This document shows, piece by piece, positions 8,617 to 16,561 of a stretch of DNA of 64,000 nucleotides. Each line of letters starts with the position of its first letter. Position 1 is the first letter of the stretch. Both the position numbers and the translations under genes were made by a program. The stretch is from positions 1 to 64,000 of the forward strand of contig CBDBDZ010000014.1 in the NCBI GenBank assembly GCA_965204215.1. The letters run 5' to 3'. Source of the stretch: CBDBDZ01 sp965204215 (GTDB lineage Bacteria; Pseudomonadota; Gammaproteobacteria; Pseudomonadales; GM7GCV1). A model generated the notes under the pieces. That model had not been told where the DNA came from and did no database searches. It was given only the letters and a program-made list of their open reading frames with translations.

Positions 8617-8889
8617 ATGTTATACAAAGATTATATCAAACTTACTAGCCAATTAAAGGCTATCCCCCAAAGAGCCAACTCAGAAAATCAGAACGCTATC
8701 AATGCAAGTAAGGTTACTGACGTTATCCATTACAGCAATTTAAGTGCTGATGAAAAGCAAAAGTTGTACGCTGCTAGAGGTGATGTAAACCCTAGCGGCT
8801 ACTACTACAACCATTCAGGTAGTGCCAATGTAATTGCATTCCTTGATAATGTAGTAGCTGGGTTCTACAAAGGCAAGGAGGTGGCATAA
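8617..8889 (+). CDS. Hypothetical phage-type protein
   Basis: The 90-residue protein starts at ATG 8617 and heads a four-gene rightward block. The middle segment L-Y-A-A-R-G-D-V-N-P-S-G-Y-Y-Y-N-H is distinctive, but I do not recognise a family. There is no signal peptide or membrane segment. The stop codon overlaps the next start (TAATG at 8887-8891), so translation is coupled. By position, opposite a repressor-like gene, it could be part of an early phage operon. Confidence 0.55.
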   Translation: MLYKDYIKLTSQLKAIPQRANSENQNAINASKVTDVIHYSNLSADEKQKLYAARGDVNPSGYYYNHSGSANVIAFLDNVVAGFYKGKEVA

Positions 8890-9101
8890 TGAATAACATA
8901 CAAGCCCTAGATAACCTCATAACGGATTTAGAGGCATTAGACAACGCCGTGTACCAGTTACGTCAATCAGCGATACAGGTCAAAGAAACATTGTTGTTTC
9001 CCGAAGACCATAACCAAGCAGAAATACAACAGTCTCAATTAATGGCTATGTCTGCCTACAATGAGTTTCAAACTCAGTTGGGGGTGTACAGTGACCACTA
9101 A
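8889..9101 (+). CDS. Hypothetical small helical protein
   Basis: The 70-residue protein is predicted mostly helical, with heptad-like leucines in the first 35 residues (L-D-N-L-I-T-D-L-E-A-L) that suggest a short coiled coil. Its ATG shares one base with the preceding stop, and its own end overlaps the next gene by 11 bp, the tight packing typical of phage operons. No function can be assigned. Confidence 0.5.
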   Translation: MNNIQALDNLITDLEALDNAVYQLRQSAIQVKETLLFPEDHNQAEIQQSQLMAMSAYNEFQTQLGVYSDH

Positions 9102-9591
9102 AATATCACAATGCCGTTTAAACGCAAATACAAGCGATTTAAGACCCATATTGTCAGAACAATGGGTTGATACTACTAAGTGTCATAATAACCCTAAAAC
9201 AGCCCTTAAAGGCGCATTTCTCGGCTTAGAATCGACTTTAGCAGATAACCAATGCCTAACTACTACAATTGTCAATCATTCAAATTTGAATGAGAAAGCA
9301 AGCGTAACGACTAACCAATTCACGTTGCCAAATCTGAAACGCTTAGTTGGCAATGGCAAAGTGTTCTCAGTAACATTTATCAAGCGCACTACCGGTAAGC
9401 CACGAACTATGAACTGCCGCACTGGTGTAACCAAATACCTGAAAGGCGGTAGCAAATCGTTCACAGATGCCCATAAACAGCTTTTAACAGTATTTGACAT
9501 GAATGCTAAAGGCTACCGCTCTATCCCCTTAGAAGCGATTACAAGCCTTTCTGTGGGTGGTCAGCAATTCACTGTGGGAGGTGCGGCATGA
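9091..9591 (+). CDS. WYL_2 / Sm-like SH3 beta-barrel phage protein
   Basis: I place the start at GTG 9091 because a G-rich stretch (TGGGGGT) lies just upstream; an earlier ATG at 9061 would overlap the previous gene by 41 bp. The last 80 residues, from G-K-V-F-S-V-T-F-I-K-R through C-R-T-G-V-T-K-Y-L-K-G-G to L-T-V-F-D-M-N-A-K-G-Y-R-S-I, match the small SH3-barrel family I know as WYL_2, found in phages and plasmids and of unknown function. The N-terminal half is not recognisable. Start overlap and 4-bp end overlap place it firmly in the four-gene operon. Confidence 0.65.
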   Translation: MTTKISQCRLNANTSDLRPILSEQWVDTTKCHNNPKTALKGAFLGLESTLADNQCLTTTIVNHSNLNEKASVTTNQFTLPNLKRLVGNGKVFSVTFIKRTTGKPRTMNCRTGVTKYLKGGSKSFTDAHKQLLTVFDMNAKGYRSIPLEAITSLSVGGQQFTVGGAA

Positions 9592-9881
9592 ACAATATTG
9601 ATTTTATCGAACTTAAACGTAAAGGTGACAAAGTTGAATTTACTGCTACTGATGAGCAAATTAAACAATTATCTAATTCTGCACATGACCTACTTTGTAT
9701 TAATGATGCTATCCAAGACCTGGGCGACTTTATTACTTTGAACAGTGGAGCGCAATTTGACGATAACCATATCCTGGCATTTGGTACTATACTCAAAGAA
9801 CTAGGGCAATCTATGCGCTACAAGATAGTATCGAAGTTAGCCAGTGAATGTGATGAAGTGTATTTAGAGTTACCCAAATAA
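9588..9881 (+). CDS. Hypothetical protein, last gene of phage-type operon
   Basis: The 97-residue protein starts with ATG overlapping the previous TGA (ATGA at 9588-9591). It is acidic with no membrane segment, and no family is recognised. A strong intrinsic terminator begins 22 bp after its stop, so this is the end of the operon that starts at 8617. Confidence 0.55.
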   Translation: MNNIDFIELKRKGDKVEFTATDEQIKQLSNSAHDLLCINDAIQDLGDFITLNSGAQFDDNHILAFGTILKELGQSMRYKIVSKLASECDEVYLELPK

Positions 9882-9902
9882 CCCATCCATTACTATGTAA
9901 CC

Positions 9903-9927
9903 AGCCCCCGACTCAGGGGGCTTTTTT
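9903..9927 (+). terminator. Rho-independent terminator of the small-gene operon
   Basis: GCCCCC-GACTCA-GGGGGC followed by six T residues, placed just after the last gene of the rightward block. Confidence 0.85.
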
Positions 9928-10077
9928 GTGATAGACTAAGCACTTTACACTCTTGTTTAGCCATCAGTAATTAGACAAATATGACTTATTAGCGACTTCA
10001 ATTTGTACTTAATCGTCTTTTCTGAGGGCTTCCTACTTCTCCTGTAGGCGAAAATTTGATTTAATATGTATATCCAC

Positions 10078-10144
10078 TGCGGGAGGTACGCTACAATCCA
10101 AGCAGAATACTCTATTTAGAGCATCCTCGCGTACCGACTCCGCA
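10078..10144 (+). other. Cloverleaf-like structured element upstream of NYN gene
   Basis: Two nested outer helices, TGCGG/CCGCA (10078-10082 with 10140-10144) and GGTACGC/GCGTACC (10085-10091 with 10129-10135), enclose an inner hairpin ATACTCTA-TT-TAGAGCAT with one mismatch. It ends 17 bp before the NYN start codon. It is not a tRNA by any arm pattern I can find. It may be a structured mRNA leader, a small RNA, or a protein-binding DNA site. Confidence 0.45.
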
Positions 10145-10161
10145 TCTATTCTATTTCCGTA

Positions 10162-10830
10162 ATGCACAAGAAATACTCAATTTTAATAGATGGAGCTTTT
10201 TTAAAAAGGAAATTAGCTTCTGAGGAAGCACCTCTAAGTGCTAGTAGGGTGTTACAATTCACTAATAAATTACAAAATAGACCTGAGTTTGAAGGGCTAA
10301 AGCTACATCGTATTTATTACTATGATTCTGAGCCTCTTAAAGGTATAAAATCTATCCCGCTTACTGGCGGTGGCAGCAATTCAAGCAAATTTGATTTTTC
10401 TAAAACGGCTACATATCAAAGTAATTTGATATTACTGAATGAATTAAAAAAATTACCATATTTTGCAGTAAGGCTAGGTGAGGTCAATTTCCGTGGATGG
10501 AATGTAAAACAGCAACGATATGATATTAGCAAGAAAGAAAGCTCAATAACCATAACTAAAGATGATTTAATACCGAATGTCCAACAGAAAGGCGTTGATA
10601 TGCGAATTGGTTTGGATATTGCTTCTCTCACTCTAAAAGATCATACAGATATTATTGCTTTAGTTTCAGGTGATTCAGACTTTATTCCAGCGTTAAAATT
10701 TGCAAGAAGAGAGGGCAAACAGTCATTCTTTTACACGTTGGGACATAGAATAAAACCAACAATTCATGCTGATGTAGATTTATGCATTGAGAATAAAGCA
10801 GAGATGATTGATAAAATCGCTATCGATTAA
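10162..10830 (+). CDS. NYN-domain (PIN-like) protein, putative ribonuclease
   Basis: The 222-residue protein is a NYN/LabA-type domain. It begins Y-S-I-L-I-D-G-A-F-L with the first acidic metal ligand, and later shows Q-K-G-V-D-M-R-I-G-L-D-I-A and I-I-A-L-V-S-G-D-S-D-F-I-P-A-L, the acidic clusters of the PIN-like active site. The family includes RNases that cut structured RNA. It stands alone between a terminator and the GlxA cluster, with a stable stem-loop element directly upstream that could be its own leader and conceivably a substrate. It could be cargo of the prophage region. A defence role is possible but unproven. Confidence 0.75.
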   Translation: MHKKYSILIDGAFLKRKLASEEAPLSASRVLQFTNKLQNRPEFEGLKLHRIYYYDSEPLKGIKSIPLTGGGSNSSKFDFSKTATYQSNLILLNELKKLPYFAVRLGEVNFRGWNVKQQRYDISKKESSITITKDDLIPNVQQKGVDMRIGLDIASLTLKDHTDIIALVSGDSDFIPALKFARREGKQSFFYTLGHRIKPTIHADVDLCIENKAEMIDKIAID

Positions 10831-10860
10831 TCTAGTGTAAAAATAGTCCAAGCAAAAATA

Positions 10861-10881
10861 ATTGGGGGTATTATTGGGGGT
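10861..10881 (+). repeat. Tandem ATTGGGGGT direct repeats
   Basis: ATTGGGGGT occurs at 10861-10869 and again at 10873-10881, 30 bp after the NYN stop. Similar G5-T pairs are familiar near tyrosine-integrase attachment regions of P4-type islands. No integrase or tRNA end is visible here, so this may be the scar of an island boundary. Confidence 0.3.
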
Positions 10882-10988
10882 GCTAAATAAATTTTGAATG
10901 ATTGAAAATTAATTAAGCATTTGTTTTTATTTATTTTAAAATTTATTATTCGGCGCAACCTCTGGGCACCACTTGTGGTTATATTAAA

Positions 10989-11942
10989 CTATTTAAGGTA
11001 AGAACTAGGCAGATAGCCATATTTTTTCTTCCATGCACTTCTTAATGAAGATGGGGTAGAGAAACCAGAAAGAAATGCTGCTTGATCAATAGTTTTATTA
11101 TTTCCTATTAAAGATTTAGCTTCTTCTAACCTTAATTCCGTTATATATTTTTTAATAGTAGTGCCAGTAACATCATAAAAAAGGCGTTGTAAATGCCTCA
11201 ATGAAATATTGAATTTTTTACAGAGCAGACTATAAGTTATCTTTTCGGTGAAAGTTTTACTTATATAGTCTTGAATAGAATGAATCATAGGACTTACATG
11301 ATTTCTATGGCTAAAATGCTCCGATAGTTGTGAGTCATTTGCCATACGTCTACGAGAAACAACTAAATCCCTAGCAATAGTGACTGAGCATTTTTTATCA
11401 ATTAAGTCGCTTATTAATTCTAAGCAAAGATCAATGCCTGCAGTAACTCCTGCAGAAGTATAAATATTGTCAGATTTAACATAAATACGATCTTTTAATA
11501 CTCTCAATAAAGGATACCTCGTTCCAAGCTCTTCTGTATATCGATGATGGGTAGTACATTGCTGATTATTAAGTAATCCAGCCTTAGCTAAAAGAAATGC
11601 TCCAGTACAAATACCTGCAATAGTAATATCTAATGGTGCTATTTTTTGCAACCAACATATACTCTTTTTAGAGTTTTCATCGGTAAATAATTCAGAATCA
11701 TATTTTGAAGCACAGACTATAACTATAGATTTTGGAGGTATTATTTCAGGAGGGTCTACCACGTTACTGATATTTAACCCTTGATAAGATTCAACCAAAT
11801 TCGAAAATGCAATATAATGTAATTCAAACCTACGATCTATTTGATTTGCTTCATGAAAGACTTGGCATGGTCCAGATAAATCTAATATGTGAAAATTATT
11901 ATTTATTAAAAAGTATATGTTATATATCTTTTGATTTGTCAT
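10989..11942 (-). CDS. GlxA-family AraC-type transcriptional regulator with DJ-1/PfpI domain
   Basis: The 317-residue protein has an N-terminal DJ-1/PfpI-like domain (residues about 8-180) with the nucleophile-elbow sequence I-C-T-G-A-F-L-L-A-K-A-G. A C-terminal AraC helix-turn-helix region (about 215-315) includes L-R-H-L-Q-R-L-F and A-A-F-L-S-G-F-S-T-P-S-S-L-R-S-A-W-K. Such regulators often sense amino-acid-derived metabolites (GbdR, CdhR, ArgR-type). It is divergent from the GNAT/oxygenase/MFS operon with a 204-bp shared AT-rich gap, so it is the probable controller of that operon. The DNA is more AT-rich than the core genes downstream, consistent with acquisition. Confidence 0.85.
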   Translation of the reverse strand: MTNQKIYNIYFLINNNFHILDLSGPCQVFHEANQIDRRFELHYIAFSNLVESYQGLNISNVVDPPEIIPPKSIVIVCASKYDSELFTDENSKKSICWLQKIAPLDITIAGICTGAFLLAKAGLLNNQQCTTHHRYTEELGTRYPLLRVLKDRIYVKSDNIYTSAGVTAGIDLCLELISDLIDKKCSVTIARDLVVSRRRMANDSQLSEHFSHRNHVSPMIHSIQDYISKTFTEKITYSLLCKKFNISLRHLQRLFYDVTGTTIKKYITELRLEEAKSLIGNNKTIDQAAFLSGFSTPSSLRSAWKKKYGYLPSSYLK

Positions 11943-12146
11943 TTAAGTTATAACCCCTCTACCAAAATATGACAACAATAATATAAACTACTTTAAAGAT
12001 AAAGCAAGATTGGATTAACTATATAAAATCAATATGAATTTAAGCAAACGGCATTATTCTATCGTTTTTTTGGCAGAAAAAACTGTTTTAATTATTTAAA
12101 GAAATAACGACAATATTGCTAAGGTAAAAATTAGAAATATTTAAAT

Positions 12147-12713
12147 ATGATGGCAGGTGGTATTTTGTTGGAGGTTTTAGATAAATCTGATAAATTTGAT
12201 ATTTATTTTGATTCTTGGATAAAACTGTTAGAAAAAAGTATTGATGATGCCATATTAGGGTATCAAACAAAGTTTACAAAAAATAAAAATCTACTTTTAA
12301 AAGAAGGTCTGTTCAATCAAATAGACCAAGGCTTACTCAAAATAGTTATCGGAAAAACTCAAACAAATAATGTTGTTGTCACTTGTATTATCAGAAGCAA
12401 TAATCAAAGTACCAATGACCATATTTATGATTTACAAAAGGGTTTTATAGACCCTTCTTATAGAAAATCAGGCTTATTAGAAAAAACACTACTATTCATA
12501 GCTAATATTGCTATAGATAATAATGTTGACATTTTAACTTTAGATGTCAGAGAGTCTACAAAAGCACATAAAGTATGGCAAAAAGTTGGCTTTAGAACAT
12601 ATGGAACTTTGAAAGATTATTCTAGATATAACGGGAAAAGTTTCTCTGGTCATTATATGTCCATAACAACACAAAACCTTTTGAACAATTTATTAAACCT
12701 TGAGAAAAGTTAA
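12147..12713 (+). CDS. GNAT-family N-acetyltransferase
   Basis: The 188-residue protein ends in a GNAT fold: F-I-D-P-S-Y-R-K-S-G-L-L-E-K-T-L-L replaces the usual R/Q-x2-G-x-G/A acetyl-CoA loop, followed by V-R-E-S-T-K-A-H-K-V-W-Q-K-V-G-F, the typical alpha4/beta region. Members transfer an acetyl group from acetyl-CoA to amines. It is the first gene of a three-gene unit; the oxygenase start codon follows the stop by one base. The start at ATG 12147 has no strong ribosome site. The substrate is unknown; context suggests an amino-acid-like product that is then exported. Confidence 0.75.
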   Translation: MMAGGILLEVLDKSDKFDIYFDSWIKLLEKSIDDAILGYQTKFTKNKNLLLKEGLFNQIDQGLLKIVIGKTQTNNVVVTCIIRSNNQSTNDHIYDLQKGFIDPSYRKSGLLEKTLLFIANIAIDNNVDILTLDVRESTKAHKVWQKVGFRTYGTLKDYSRYNGKSFSGHYMSITTQNLLNNLLNLEKS

Positions 12714-12714
12714 C

Positions 12715-13434
12715 ATGCTACAAAAACGAAAATTCAATCAATTAATGCGCTCCACTTTAGAGCATCACTTAACTTTATCTAATCCATTATTTAAGCATTT
12801 ATTAAATAGTGAGCAACCAAATTTAAATTTATTAAAGTTTACAACTTTGCAAGGCTATCAACTAACAAAGCACTTCTTAACATACGTTGAAAATTTATTT
12901 TTTCATTGCCCAATAGAACGCCATAAAAGAGCACTATTACACAATTTATATGAGGAAGAAACTGGTGCTTTATCAAATACTAAGAATCATGTTTTATTAA
13001 TGGAAGATTTTATTAAGGCAATAGGTATTTCTGAAAATGAGCGTGATGCAGCTATTGCGTTGCCTACAACACAAAACTTAATAGAGTATAGACTAAATGC
13101 GTGCCAAAATAAAAAACTTTATCACATAGGTGCAGCGGCAGTACTAGTAGCAAGCGAAGGTCAAAACCTAGAAAAAATTGGCGAAGATGCTAGGCATAAT
13201 ATATTAGGAAGCGTTTATAATCTAGACGAAAAAGATTTATTATTTTTCTCTGTACATCAAAAAGAAGATGTTGCACATGTGAAGCAAGGTTTAGCTTTGG
13301 TAACAGATTTATGCACAACAGAAACTATGCAACAAGAAGCTCTAGAGTCCATTAAAATAACTTGTGAACTATTTTATAATATGTATCAGGGAATATACGA
13401 GCACTTCAACTTGGGTAGTTCAACGAAAGCATGA
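12715..13434 (+). CDS. Haem-oxygenase-like diiron oxygenase (HDO/CADD/TenA-like)
   Basis: I take ATG 12715 rather than TTG 12700, giving 239 residues. Layout and ligands fit the haem-oxygenase-like diiron superfamily: Y-E-E-E-T-G with Glu81, His92, Glu148 in V-A-S-E-G-Q, and H181-x3-D185-x2-H188 in F-F-S-V-H-Q-K-E-D-V-A-H. Relatives include CADD (self-sacrificing p-aminobenzoate synthase), BesC, UndA and the SznF central domain, which oxidise amino or fatty acids. Compared with CADD there is a four-residue insertion before His92. It overlaps the MFS gene by 4 bp. Substrate is unknown, and a TenA-type non-metal role is excluded only by the ligand pattern. Confidence 0.75.
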   Translation: MLQKRKFNQLMRSTLEHHLTLSNPLFKHLLNSEQPNLNLLKFTTLQGYQLTKHFLTYVENLFFHCPIERHKRALLHNLYEEETGALSNTKNHVLLMEDFIKAIGISENERDAAIALPTTQNLIEYRLNACQNKKLYHIGAAAVLVASEGQNLEKIGEDARHNILGSVYNLDEKDLLFFSVHQKEDVAHVKQGLALVTDLCTTETMQQEALESIKITCELFYNMYQGIYEHFNLGSSTKA

Positions 13435-14663
13435 ATCTAATGCAGCTATCTAATAAAACTATCGGTTTAATAGTATTCATTGGAGTAGTTATAACTTTTT
13501 TTGCATCGGCTATAAAAGGAGCATATCAAGTTTATTTTTTAGATTTAACACTAGAATACAATATTGAGAGAGGAACTTTTGCTTTAACAGGGGCTGTTTT
13601 TGGCTTAACTATAGGTGTTGTCTCTCCATTGGTAGGTTGGGTTTGCGATAGATATGGTGCTGCACAAACTATATGCTCAGGAGCCATAACCACGGCTATT
13701 GTTTTCTTTGGGCTAGGGTTGACTAGCTCCTTTTTTGCTTTCATTCTCCTTTATGGGATACTTGCTGCTTACTCTTTAGCGGCAATGACATTTGTTCCTC
13801 TGGGATTAATAATAGATAAAATTTTCAACGAAAAACACAAAGGCCTTGCCTTCGCTGCAATTACAAATGGAACAGCCATTGGTTTTATTGTACTTTCTCC
13901 ATTATGGGTATGGCTGAATACTTTTTTAAATTGGTATCAAGTCTGTATTGGTATAGGAATTACTTTTACGCTTATTGTATTGCCTTGTACTATATATTTA
14001 AACTTCGTTTTACCAAATATCAACCGTCAAAATGATACTAGTAATTATGACGATACATTGAACCTAAAACAACATGTCATAAACCCTACATTTATACTAC
14101 TAGCGATATCTTTTGCAGGCTGTGGTGCTTCAATGGCTTTTATTGATGTGCACTTAGTACCTTTAATCCAAGAATCTATCCTAGAGACTTCAATAAAACC
14201 TAGAATAATCGCATCAACTCTGAGTTTATTAGGGATAACCGAATTAATAGGAGCATTTTTAATAGGATACCTTCTTCGATTTCTAAATCCTACTCTATTA
14301 CTTGCGTCACTTTATTTTATTAGATTAATTGCAATGATAATTATAGTCAATAGTGATAGTAGCATGATGTTTTTATTGTTTTCCATTTTGTTTGGAATTA
14401 CATATATGGGAACTGTCATAATTACCTCTATTATGTGCTTGAATTTTTATGGGTCTCAAATAAAAGGAAGAGTTTTTGGTTTTCTATTTACAATCCATCA
14501 GGTTTCCGTCTTCATTACAATATGGGGCGGTGGGCTGATATACGATATAACAAATACTTATAAATGGGTATCTCTCTTGGTAGCTACATTTTGTTTATTA
14601 TCAGTATTTACCTCATTATCTTTATATAAAAAGAATGAAGCAACCATATCAACACATAATTAG
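13431..14663 (+). CDS. MFS transporter, likely exporter/importer of the cluster's product
   Basis: The 410-residue protein has about twelve hydrophobic segments and the MFS loop signature G-W-V-C-D-R-Y-G-A after the second segment. The start ATGA overlaps the oxygenase stop. MFS proteins use the proton gradient to move small solutes across the inner membrane. The best guess is transport of the substrate or product of the GNAT and diiron enzymes. The absence of drug-family motif C near segment five prevents a firm export call. Confidence 0.85.
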   Translation: MNLMQLSNKTIGLIVFIGVVITFFASAIKGAYQVYFLDLTLEYNIERGTFALTGAVFGLTIGVVSPLVGWVCDRYGAAQTICSGAITTAIVFFGLGLTSSFFAFILLYGILAAYSLAAMTFVPLGLIIDKIFNEKHKGLAFAAITNGTAIGFIVLSPLWVWLNTFLNWYQVCIGIGITFTLIVLPCTIYLNFVLPNINRQNDTSNYDDTLNLKQHVINPTFILLAISFAGCGASMAFIDVHLVPLIQESILETSIKPRIIASTLSLLGITELIGAFLIGYLLRFLNPTLLLASLYFIRLIAMIIIVNSDSSMMFLLFSILFGITYMGTVIITSIMCLNFYGSQIKGRVFGFLFTIHQVSVFITIWGGGLIYDITNTYKWVSLLVATFCLLSVFTSLSLYKKNEATISTHN

Positions 14664-14672
14664 GAATTCAAA

Positions 14673-14744
14673 ATGATCAGCATATCTCAGTCGATTGAGC
14701 AACATTTTTTCTGTAAATTTGGTCATTTAAAGATAGCTGTTTAA
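14673..14744 (+). pseudogene. Possible truncated N-terminus of a fourth cluster gene
   Basis: A 23-codon frame beginning M-I-S-I-S-Q-S-I-E-Q-H-F-F starts 9 bp after the MFS stop, with a weak TAGGAA upstream. It runs into the flank of the IS256-type remnant, so it may be the start of a gene whose remainder was lost. It may equally be a chance ORF. Confidence 0.25.
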
Positions 14745-14746
14745 AA

Positions 14747-15169
14747 TTAATCTGTTTCAGGGATGTAGCGTTTATCGCTAGCAATCCATTCTTCAGAGGT
14801 TTCCATCAACATAGCAGAAATAAGTCGTTCACAAGATTCTTTATTAGGGAAAATTATTGCGACTCTAGTTCGGCGTTTGATTTCTTGGTTAAGGCGTTCG
14901 AGCATGTTTGTCGTACGCATTTTTTTACGGTGCTTATCGGGCAAGTTGAATACAGTAAAGCCTTCAGGAATATTGTTTTCAGCCCAGTTGGATAAATCGG
15001 GAGCTTGCTTTTGATAATGGTGAACGAAGTGCTTTAATAAGTGGTTAGCTTGGTCTTTGTTAGGCGCATTGAAGATAGAGCGGATATCGTTAGCCACCGA
15101 TTCACGCATTGATTTTTTAGGCACATATTGTCCTGAATTTTGTTGTAGATGAGAAGTGGATCCCATCAT
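14747..15169 (-). pseudogene. IS256-family transposase, C-terminal fragment
   Basis: About 140 residues from H-L-Q-Q-N-S-G-Q-Y-V-P-K-K to the natural C-terminus are clearly the last third of an IS256/mutator transposase, including T-N-M-L-E-R-L-N-Q-E-I-K-R-R-T with the catalytic Glu region. The first two thirds with the other catalytic residues are missing, so it is inactive. The break near 15150-15165 lies close to the IS481 insertion at 15188 but is not caused by it, since the IS481 duplication TTGAG is intact. I could not identify a terminal inverted repeat. Confidence 0.85.
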
Positions 15170-15187
15170 CTAGACAATCTTTTTGAG

Positions 15188-16401
15188 TGTATAGGTTCAG
15201 ATAGATATGAGACTTATTTTTTAAATTTTTCACCTGTTAATTTGTGGTAAAGTCGTAAGACTTTTCCATCAAATTAATAGGTCATTTGAAAGCTGGTTTA
15301 AAGTCGGGTAGCCTTTGTAATTTGACTAAATTAACTTACAGAGAGACTACCCATGCAGACCTTAAGCCTACGAATCAAATCATATCGCAGTTGGCGCATT
15401 AATGATAGAGCTCCAACTGAAGCAATTGACAGAATCCATAGACTAGAACTCTATGACCAATTGAAACAAGAAGGTTGTAGCGAAGCACTTCGTTTGAAGT
15501 CAATAGGCTGGTCACGAGCCACTTATTATCGCTGGAGCGCACGTTATAATCAGCTAGGTTGGGAAGGATTAGTGGAACAAAGCCGTCGCCCTTATAATCG
15601 CCGTCAATCACAATGGACAAAACAGCAAGAGCAAATAGTTTTGCATATTAGGCAGCGTTACCGTTGTTGGGGTAAGCGTAAAATATGGAAAATAATGGTT
15701 CGTGACCATCAGCAAACGATTAGTGAAAGTAGCGTCGGTAGGATTATCAGTAAACTTATTAAAAACGGTAAGATATTGCCTGTATCGTTTTATTATGGCG
15801 GGCGTATGAAGCCTAAAAAGAAACGACAATTTAGTTATCATGCTAGACGTTGGCAATATGGTATGAAAGCCAAGAAGGTAGGTCAGATGATTCAAATTGA
15901 CCATATGAGTATTAGTTTTACCGAAGGCTTTAATGTCAAAGAATTCAAAGCTACCTGCCCGATAACAGGTATGACATTCTTACGTTGTTACAGTACCGCA
16001 ACCAGTCATAATGCTAAGCGCTTTCTCATGTATTTAAAACAACAAGCCCCATTCACTATTGAGTCCATACAAGTGGATGGTGGTAGCGAATTTATGGCTG
16101 AATTTGAAGAATACTGTCGTGAACTCGGTATCAAACTTTGGGTATTACCACCTAAGCGTCCTGATTTAAACGGCTGTGTTGAACGGGCTAATGGTACAAC
16201 ACGTTATGAGTTTTATCCCTTTTATGAAGGGAGTTTAAGTGTTAGATTGATGAATCAAGCCTTAGATGATTATGAAAGTTACTATAACACTTATAGACCA
16301 CACGAAAAGGTTGGATTAGATACTCCAATGGAGTATTATCTGAAAATTACACAGGCTGCTTGATGTTTATGCTTTTGTCTCACATGTACTGAACCTAGAC
16401 A
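15188..16401 (+). mobile_element. IS481-family insertion sequence, complete, TSD TTGAG
   Basis: The ends TGTATAGGTTCAG (left, from 15188) and TGTCTAGGTTCAG (right, read inward from 16401) are imperfect inverted repeats starting with TGT as in IS481 elements; a second matched block (ATATGAGAC against ATGTGAGAC) follows. TTGAG at 15183-15187 and 16402-16406 is the target duplication. The length is 1.21 kb with one intact transposase. Confidence 0.9.
15353..16363 (+). CDS. IS481-family transposase
   Basis: The 336-residue protein has an N-terminal helix-turn-helix region (G-W-S-R-A-T-Y-Y-R-W) and an integrase-core domain: Q-I-D-H-M-S with the first Asp, V-D-G-G-S-E-F with the second, and R-P-D-L-N-G-C-V-E-R-A-N-G with the catalytic Glu, then Y-N-T-Y-R-P-H. 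The length and order are those of the IS481 group. The frame is intact and the element ends are present. It probably separated the small ORF/RidA/methyltransferase genes from their original promoter, since its right end lies 58 bp before the first start codon. Confidence 0.92.
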   Translation: MQTLSLRIKSYRSWRINDRAPTEAIDRIHRLELYDQLKQEGCSEALRLKSIGWSRATYYRWSARYNQLGWEGLVEQSRRPYNRRQSQWTKQQEQIVLHIRQRYRCWGKRKIWKIMVRDHQQTISESSVGRIISKLIKNGKILPVSFYYGGRMKPKKKRQFSYHARRWQYGMKAKKVGQMIQIDHMSISFTEGFNVKEFKATCPITGMTFLRCYSTATSHNAKRFLMYLKQQAPFTIESIQVDGGSEFMAEFEEYCRELGIKLWVLPPKRPDLNGCVERANGTTRYEFYPFYEGSLSVRLMNQALDDYESYYNTYRPHEKVGLDTPMEYYLKITQAA

Positions 16402-16459
16402 TTGAGTTTTAAGAAATATTTTGCGACAATTAACTATCACTTATTTGGAGCATTTTATT

Positions 16460-16561
16460 ATGACAAAACAACGTAATCACAATCCAGCTTCTGTTTCTAT
16501 GTTTACAAGGTTATACGATGAAGATTTTAATTTTTATTTAACCAAATCTGATGGCTACTAA
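16460..16561 (+). CDS. Short 33-residue ORF preceding RidA gene
   Basis: ATG at 16460 follows a GGAG at 16447-16450 with good spacing and encodes 33 residues rich in N, T, D, Y and F (ending F-Y-L-T-K-S-D-G-Y). Its stop overlaps the start region of the RidA gene, indicating translational coupling. It could be a leader peptide, the precursor of a modified peptide, or the surviving N-terminus of a broken gene. I do not recognise it. Confidence 0.35.
   Translation: MTKQRNHNPASVSMFTRLYDEDFNFYLTKSDGY

Noticed and set aside
10078..10144. tRNA or tmRNA gene at the structured element
   Set aside because: No D, anticodon or T arm pattern and no CCA; the helices are nested rather than cloverleaf with standard loop sizes.
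7159..10830. Dedicated anti-phage defence island
   Set aside because: Apart from a toxin-antitoxin-like pair and a NYN protein there are no recognisable defence effectors; the small genes look phage-derived.
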